Assembly: GCA_027459645.1 (NCBI GenBank)
Contig: DAIDHQ010000006.1
Location: 62,001 to 126,000 of the forward strand
Source of the DNA: Vulcanimicrobiota bacterium
Lineage (GTDB): Bacteria > Vulcanimicrobiota > Vulcanimicrobiia > Vulcanimicrobiales > Vulcanimicrobiaceae
Length of the DNA stretch: 64,000 nucleotides
Direction: 5' to 3'
Part shown: piece after piece, positions 58,941 to 64,000 of the stretch
How the letters are laid out: each line of letters starts with the position of its first letter
Position numbering within the stretch: position 1 is the stretch's first letter
Position numbers and translations under genes: made by a program
The notes under the pieces: generated by a model
The model's input: the letters and a program-made list of their open reading frames with translations, nothing else
Databases searched by the model: none
Told to the model about the DNA's origin: nothing

Positions 58941-60196
58941 AGGGCCATATCACACGCGGTCGCGTAGACGGAACATGGTATTTGCGGGTCGAGCTCCCGC
59001 GCGATGCAGGCGGCCAGCGCCGGCAGCGCCGCGAGACCGTGCGCTGCACAAAAGCCGAAGCACAACGGCGCCTGCGCGACCTGTTGCGCGAAGTGGAAAT
59101 GGGCGGGCACGCCGATGGCGCGCGCGTCACAGTTGCAGCTCTCGCGCAGCGTTGGCTCGATTCGACTGAACATCGCGTGACGGCGCGGACCTACGCGTTC
59201 TACGCCGCGCATGTGCGCCTCTATATCACGCCCTCGCTCGGATCGCTACGAGCAGAGCAGCTGCGCCCCGCGCACGTCGAAGCAGCACTCGCAGCGTGGA
59301 GACACGGCGAGCGTAACGACAAGGAGCAAGGCTCGCTCTCGGCGCGCACGGTCGCGCACGTTTTCAACACCCTGCGTACGCTGCTACGATGGGGCGTGAA
59401 GATGGGGATGCTCGTCCGCAACGTCGCAGATGCGGTTGAGCCGCCGCGCTACGAACGCAAGGAGATGCGTTCTCTGGAATCGACCGGTGTCGCAAAGCTA
59501 CTCAAAGCTGCACAGGGCCGCGATCTGCAAGCCGTGATCGCCGTCGCAATCGGCACGGGTCTGCGCCGCGGCGAGCTGCTGGGGCTGCGTTGGTCCGACA
59601 TCGATTTTGTTGCTCGTCGGCTAACCGTGCGTCGTTCCGTAGAAACGGTGAAGGGCGTCACGCGCACGAAGCCGCCGAAAACCGCACGCAGCGCACGCAC
59701 GATCGCCCTCCCACCATTCGTTGTAGATGTGCTGCGCGATGAATACGCGAGAATGGAATTACTGCGCGGCAGCGCGGCCGATGAAAACGCGTGGGTTTTC
59801 GTGCGTCGCGACGGCTCGCCGTGGGAGCCGGGGGCATTCTCCTTGGCCTTCGCTCGCTTCGTAAAGAGCGCGAAACTGCCGCACGTGCGCTTCCACGACC
59901 TGCGTCACTCGTTCGGAACGCTTGCGCTTGCGTCAGGCGTCGATCTGCAAACGGTTTCACGCGCCCTCGGGCATGAGTCGGTCGCGATCACCTCGCGAAT
60001 CTACGTCCACGCCATCGACGCATTGCAGGCCGATGCGGCGGAACGGATCGACGCGCTGCTCGGCCCCGCTGTTTCCGGCGCAATGTTGTCCGTGCCACAA
60101 CCGTGCCACGCGACTTCTCTGATAAAGAAAAAGCCCTGTAAAACGAGGCCGAATTTGGTAGCGCCAACGGGAATCGAACCCGTCTTTGCCACGTGA
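58937..60196 (+). CDS. tyrosine integrase of element C
   Basis: A 419-residue tyrosine recombinase. Arm-binding AP2-like domain (ITRGRVDGTWYLRVELPRDA), core-binding domain (WLDSTEHRVTARTYAFYAAH), catalytic domain with Arg (GTGLRRGELLGLRWSDIDF), His-x-x-Arg (HVRFHDLRHSFGTLALASGV), His (RALGHESVAITSRIYVHAID) and the Tyr in SRIYVH. All active-site residues present. The last codons (LVAPTGIEPVFAT) are read from the antisense of the tRNA-Glu gene, so the C-terminus crosses the att core. The right-end arm repeat is also inside this ORF. Confidence 0.92.
   Translation: MKGHITRGRVDGTWYLRVELPRDAGGQRRQRRETVRCTKAEAQRRLRDLLREVEMGGHADGARVTVAALAQRWLDSTEHRVTARTYAFYAAHVRLYITPSLGSLRAEQLRPAHVEAALAAWRHGERNDKEQGSLSARTVAHVFNTLRTLLRWGVKMGMLVRNVADAVEPPRYERKEMRSLESTGVAKLLKAAQGRDLQAVIAVAIGTGLRRGELLGLRWSDIDFVARRLTVRRSVETVKGVTRTKPPKTARSARTIALPPFVVDVLRDEYARMELLRGSAADENAWVFVRRDGSPWEPGAFSLAFARFVKSAKLPHVRFHDLRHSFGTLALASGVDLQTVSRALGHESVAITSRIYVHAIDALQADAAERIDALLGPAVSGAMLSVPQPCHATSLIKKKPCKTRPNLVAPTGIEPVFAT
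60090..60108 (+). repeat. right subterminal double repeat of element C
   Basis: CCGTGCCACAACCGTGCCA: two perfect 8-mers 3 bp apart, 46 bp from att4, inside the integrase ORF. Matches 48818-48836 at 18 of 19 bases. Confidence 0.75.
60124..60149 (-). terminator. terminator of tRNA-Glu (supplied by element C)
   Basis: On the minus strand GCCTCG-TTTTA-CAGGGC (one mismatch) followed by TTTTTCTTT, 6 bp downstream of the tRNA CCA end. Confidence 0.6.
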
Positions 60197-60230
60197 AAGG
60201 CGGCTGTCCTAACCGATAGACGATGGCGCC
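60156..60230 (-). tRNA. tRNA-Glu (UUC), island attachment site
   Basis: Reads as a complete cloverleaf: acceptor GGCGCCA/TGGCGCT, D arm GTCTATCGGTTAGGAC, anticodon loop CTTTCAC (UUC), T arm CGGGTTCGATTCCCG, encoded CCA. Its 3' part is the att core (att4) repeated at 48677, 20517 and 12841. Confidence 0.93.
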
Positions 60231-60342
60231 ACGGGCAAACTCCCACTACGCTACCCGAGTGGCAGAGCCCCTGTCAACGCCGGATGCCACTTCTGGCGAA
60301 AAGCCGAGTAGGAGGCCATAGGAAGCTTACGGAGGGTTTGCT

Positions 60343-60663
60343 TTGCTCGTTGTTACGACGGAAGGGGTCGCCGGGCGCCGGGTGGCCGAGACGCTCGGGC
60401 AGGTTTTTGGGGTGGTCGTCCGCAGCCGCGGCCTGGGCGGCAATATCATGGCGGGCCTGCGATCGATTGCGGGCGGCGAGATCACGGAATACACCGAAAT
60501 GCTTGAAGAGGCGCGGCGGCACGCCGTCGACCGCATGGTGAAAAACGCCGCCAGCATGGGGGCCGACGCGATCATCATGATGCGCTTTGACTCATCGGAG
60601 CTCGGTCAGACGATGAGCGAGATCGTGGCCTACGGTACGGCCGTCAAATTGGAGGCAGTATGA
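60343..60663 (+). CDS. YbjQ/UPF0145 family protein
   Basis: A 106-residue protein of the YbjQ family (putative heavy-metal-binding, pentameric in structures). RSRGLGGNIMAGLRSIAGGE, ITEYTEMLEEARRHAVDRMV and MGADAIIMMRFDSSEL are its signature. TTG 60343 follows GGAGGG with 6-nt spacing. Overlaps the next gene by 4 bp (ATGA). Cellular role unknown. Confidence 0.9.
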   Translation: MLVVTTEGVAGRRVAETLGQVFGVVVRSRGLGGNIMAGLRSIAGGEITEYTEMLEEARRHAVDRMVKNAASMGADAIIMMRFDSSELGQTMSEIVAYGTAVKLEAV

Positions 60664-60950
60664 TTCGCATGTTCGTCGCGGGGCTGGGAGCGGTGCTGCT
60701 CCTGGGCTCCGTCGTGCTGTTCTTGTTCCAGCCGATCTCGTGGCCCGCCGCCCTCGAAATGGATGTCCTCGGCCTGCTGATTCTGAGCAGTCTCGCCTTT
60801 GAACGCCGCTACCGCGGCCGCAAGGCCGATGGCGGCGGCGATTGGCAGGCGACGGGCGAGCGGTTCGAAGATCCGACGACCGGCGAACTGACCGAGGTGC
60901 GCTACAACCCGGCAACGGGTGAGCGCGCGTACGTGCCCGCGGAGCATTAG
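60660..60950 (+). CDS. small membrane protein, YbjQ partner
   Basis: A 96-residue protein with two N-terminal membrane helices (IRMFVAGLGAVLLLGSVVLF, MDVLGLLILSSLAF) and a soluble tail (ERFEDPTTGELTEVRYNPAT). Translationally coupled to the YbjQ gene. No family recognised. Its stop abuts the tRNA gene on the other strand. Confidence 0.65.
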   Translation: MIRMFVAGLGAVLLLGSVVLFLFQPISWPAALEMDVLGLLILSSLAFERRYRGRKADGGGDWQATGERFEDPTTGELTEVRYNPATGERAYVPAEH

Positions 60951-61022
60951 TGGGCCTGGTAGGATTCGAACCTACGCGCAACCAGTTATGAGCCGGCCGC
61001 TCTACCGCTGAGCTACAGGCCC
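60951..61022 (-). tRNA. tRNA with CAU anticodon (Met or Ile2)
   Basis: Acceptor GGGCCTG/CAGGCCC with discriminator A, D arm GCTCAGCGGTAGAGC, anticodon loop CTCATAA (CAU), T arm TAGGTTCGAATCCTA. CCA is not encoded, unlike the tRNA-Glu nearby. CAU is used by elongator Met and by lysidine-modified Ile2; the sequence alone does not settle which. Not initiator type, because the first acceptor pair is matched. Confidence 0.9.
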
Positions 61023-61340
61023 CGGCGGCGGACGCTTTCTGGACGCCGGGCGGCTATCCTCGGCGTTATGGAGAGCGTGTACGTCACCCTCTACCCGAGC
61101 GACGACAGCCTGGTCAACGGCCAGGTCCTCCACGTCCACCTCGATTGCTGGGACGTACGCCTCTCCGCACCCCTGCAGCACGCCGGCACGATTCCCGCGA
61201 CATTCTGGCTGAATCCCGCGCCGGTGAACTGCAACGTCTGCATCGTCGGCACCAGCGAAGATCCCGTTACCGGCGAATTGCGAGCGCGCTTCTTTCCGCT
61301 CGACATGACCGAACGCGAGGAACGTTCGATCATCGCCGCG

Positions 61341-63971
<2,631 letters not shown>

Positions 63972-64000
63972 AGCAGGCCCCGAATACGTCGCCCGTGCAA

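Larger units (their letters stand above)
12841..60158. mobile_element. composite tRNA-Glu genomic island (three tandem segments)
   Basis: Four direct copies of the tRNA-Glu 3' end (12841, 20517, 48677, 60155) bound three segments of 7.7, 28.2 and 11.5 kb. Two segments end in excisionase-integrase pairs pointing at the next att copy. Contents are typical accessory DNA: toxin-antitoxin pairs, restriction-modification, metal resistance and conjugation relics. The tRNA itself is intact at the right end, so integration did not damage it. Confidence 0.8.
48677..60182. mobile_element. element C: defence island
   Basis: Bounded by att3 and the tRNA-Glu gene, with the double repeat CCGTGCCA-CAA-CSGTGCCA inside both ends. 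It carries an intact excisionase and integrase and three defence/addiction modules: PIN/ImmA-IrrE, type I restriction-modification and DUF4160/DUF2442. It appears potentially mobile. Confidence 0.78.

Overview
The window is about 64 kb of GC-rich DNA from a diderm bacterium: it has a TonB-dependent outer-membrane receptor, lipoproteins and TrbG/TrbI conjugation proteins. Gene style (many short 4-bp gene overlaps, GTG/TTG starts, BNR propeller proteins, frequent secreted proteins of unknown function) fits an uncultured lineage such as Candidatus Eremiobacterota (WPS-2). This placement is a guess, because no rRNA gene is present.

Layout. (1) 1-12,840 is flanking chromosome: a partial sortilin-like propeller protein, a GT39 membrane glycosyltransferase, DUF899, an ECF42-type sigma factor with its YCII/DGPF partner and a hydrolase, and an ABC-F ATPase. 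A decay zone at 9.1-12.2 kb follows, with fragments of a glyoxalase, a serine hydrolase broken by one stop and several frameshifts, and the tail of a tyrosine recombinase. (2) 12,841-60,155 is a 47-kb composite island inserted at the 3' end of a tRNA-Glu gene (60,156-60,230, minus strand). Four copies of the tRNA 3' end (12,841; 20,517; 48,677; 60,155) divide it into three segments. Segment A (12.8-20.5 kb) carries exonuclease III, oxidoreductases, secreted proteins and a HigBA toxin-antitoxin pair, and has no integrase. Segment B (20.5-48.7 kb) carries an Xre/ParS-PRTase-SLOG operon, a UvrD-like helicase, relics of a Trb conjugation system, a TonB receptor, a chromate/cupredoxin operon, a two-component system, and an excisionase with a frameshifted integrase. 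Segment C (48.7-60.2 kb) is a defence island: PIN/ImmA-IrrE pair, type I restriction-modification, DUF4160/DUF2442 pair, excisionase and intact integrase. (3) 60,231-64,000 is chromosome again: YbjQ, a CAU tRNA, a GH16 glucanase-like lipoprotein, enolase and nucleoside diphosphate kinase.

How it fits together. B and C are sister elements with the same plan: att core, paired 8-bp direct repeats about 115 bp inside the left end, cargo, promoter, leader hairpin, excisionase, integrase, the same paired repeats again, a terminator-like hairpin, att core. The repeat sequences differ between B and C, as expected if each integrase reads its own arm sites. B is probably immobile because its integrase is frameshifted by a perfect palindrome and its conjugation genes are mostly gone. 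C looks intact. The best candidate for an undescribed system is the three-gene operon at 24,341-26,251.
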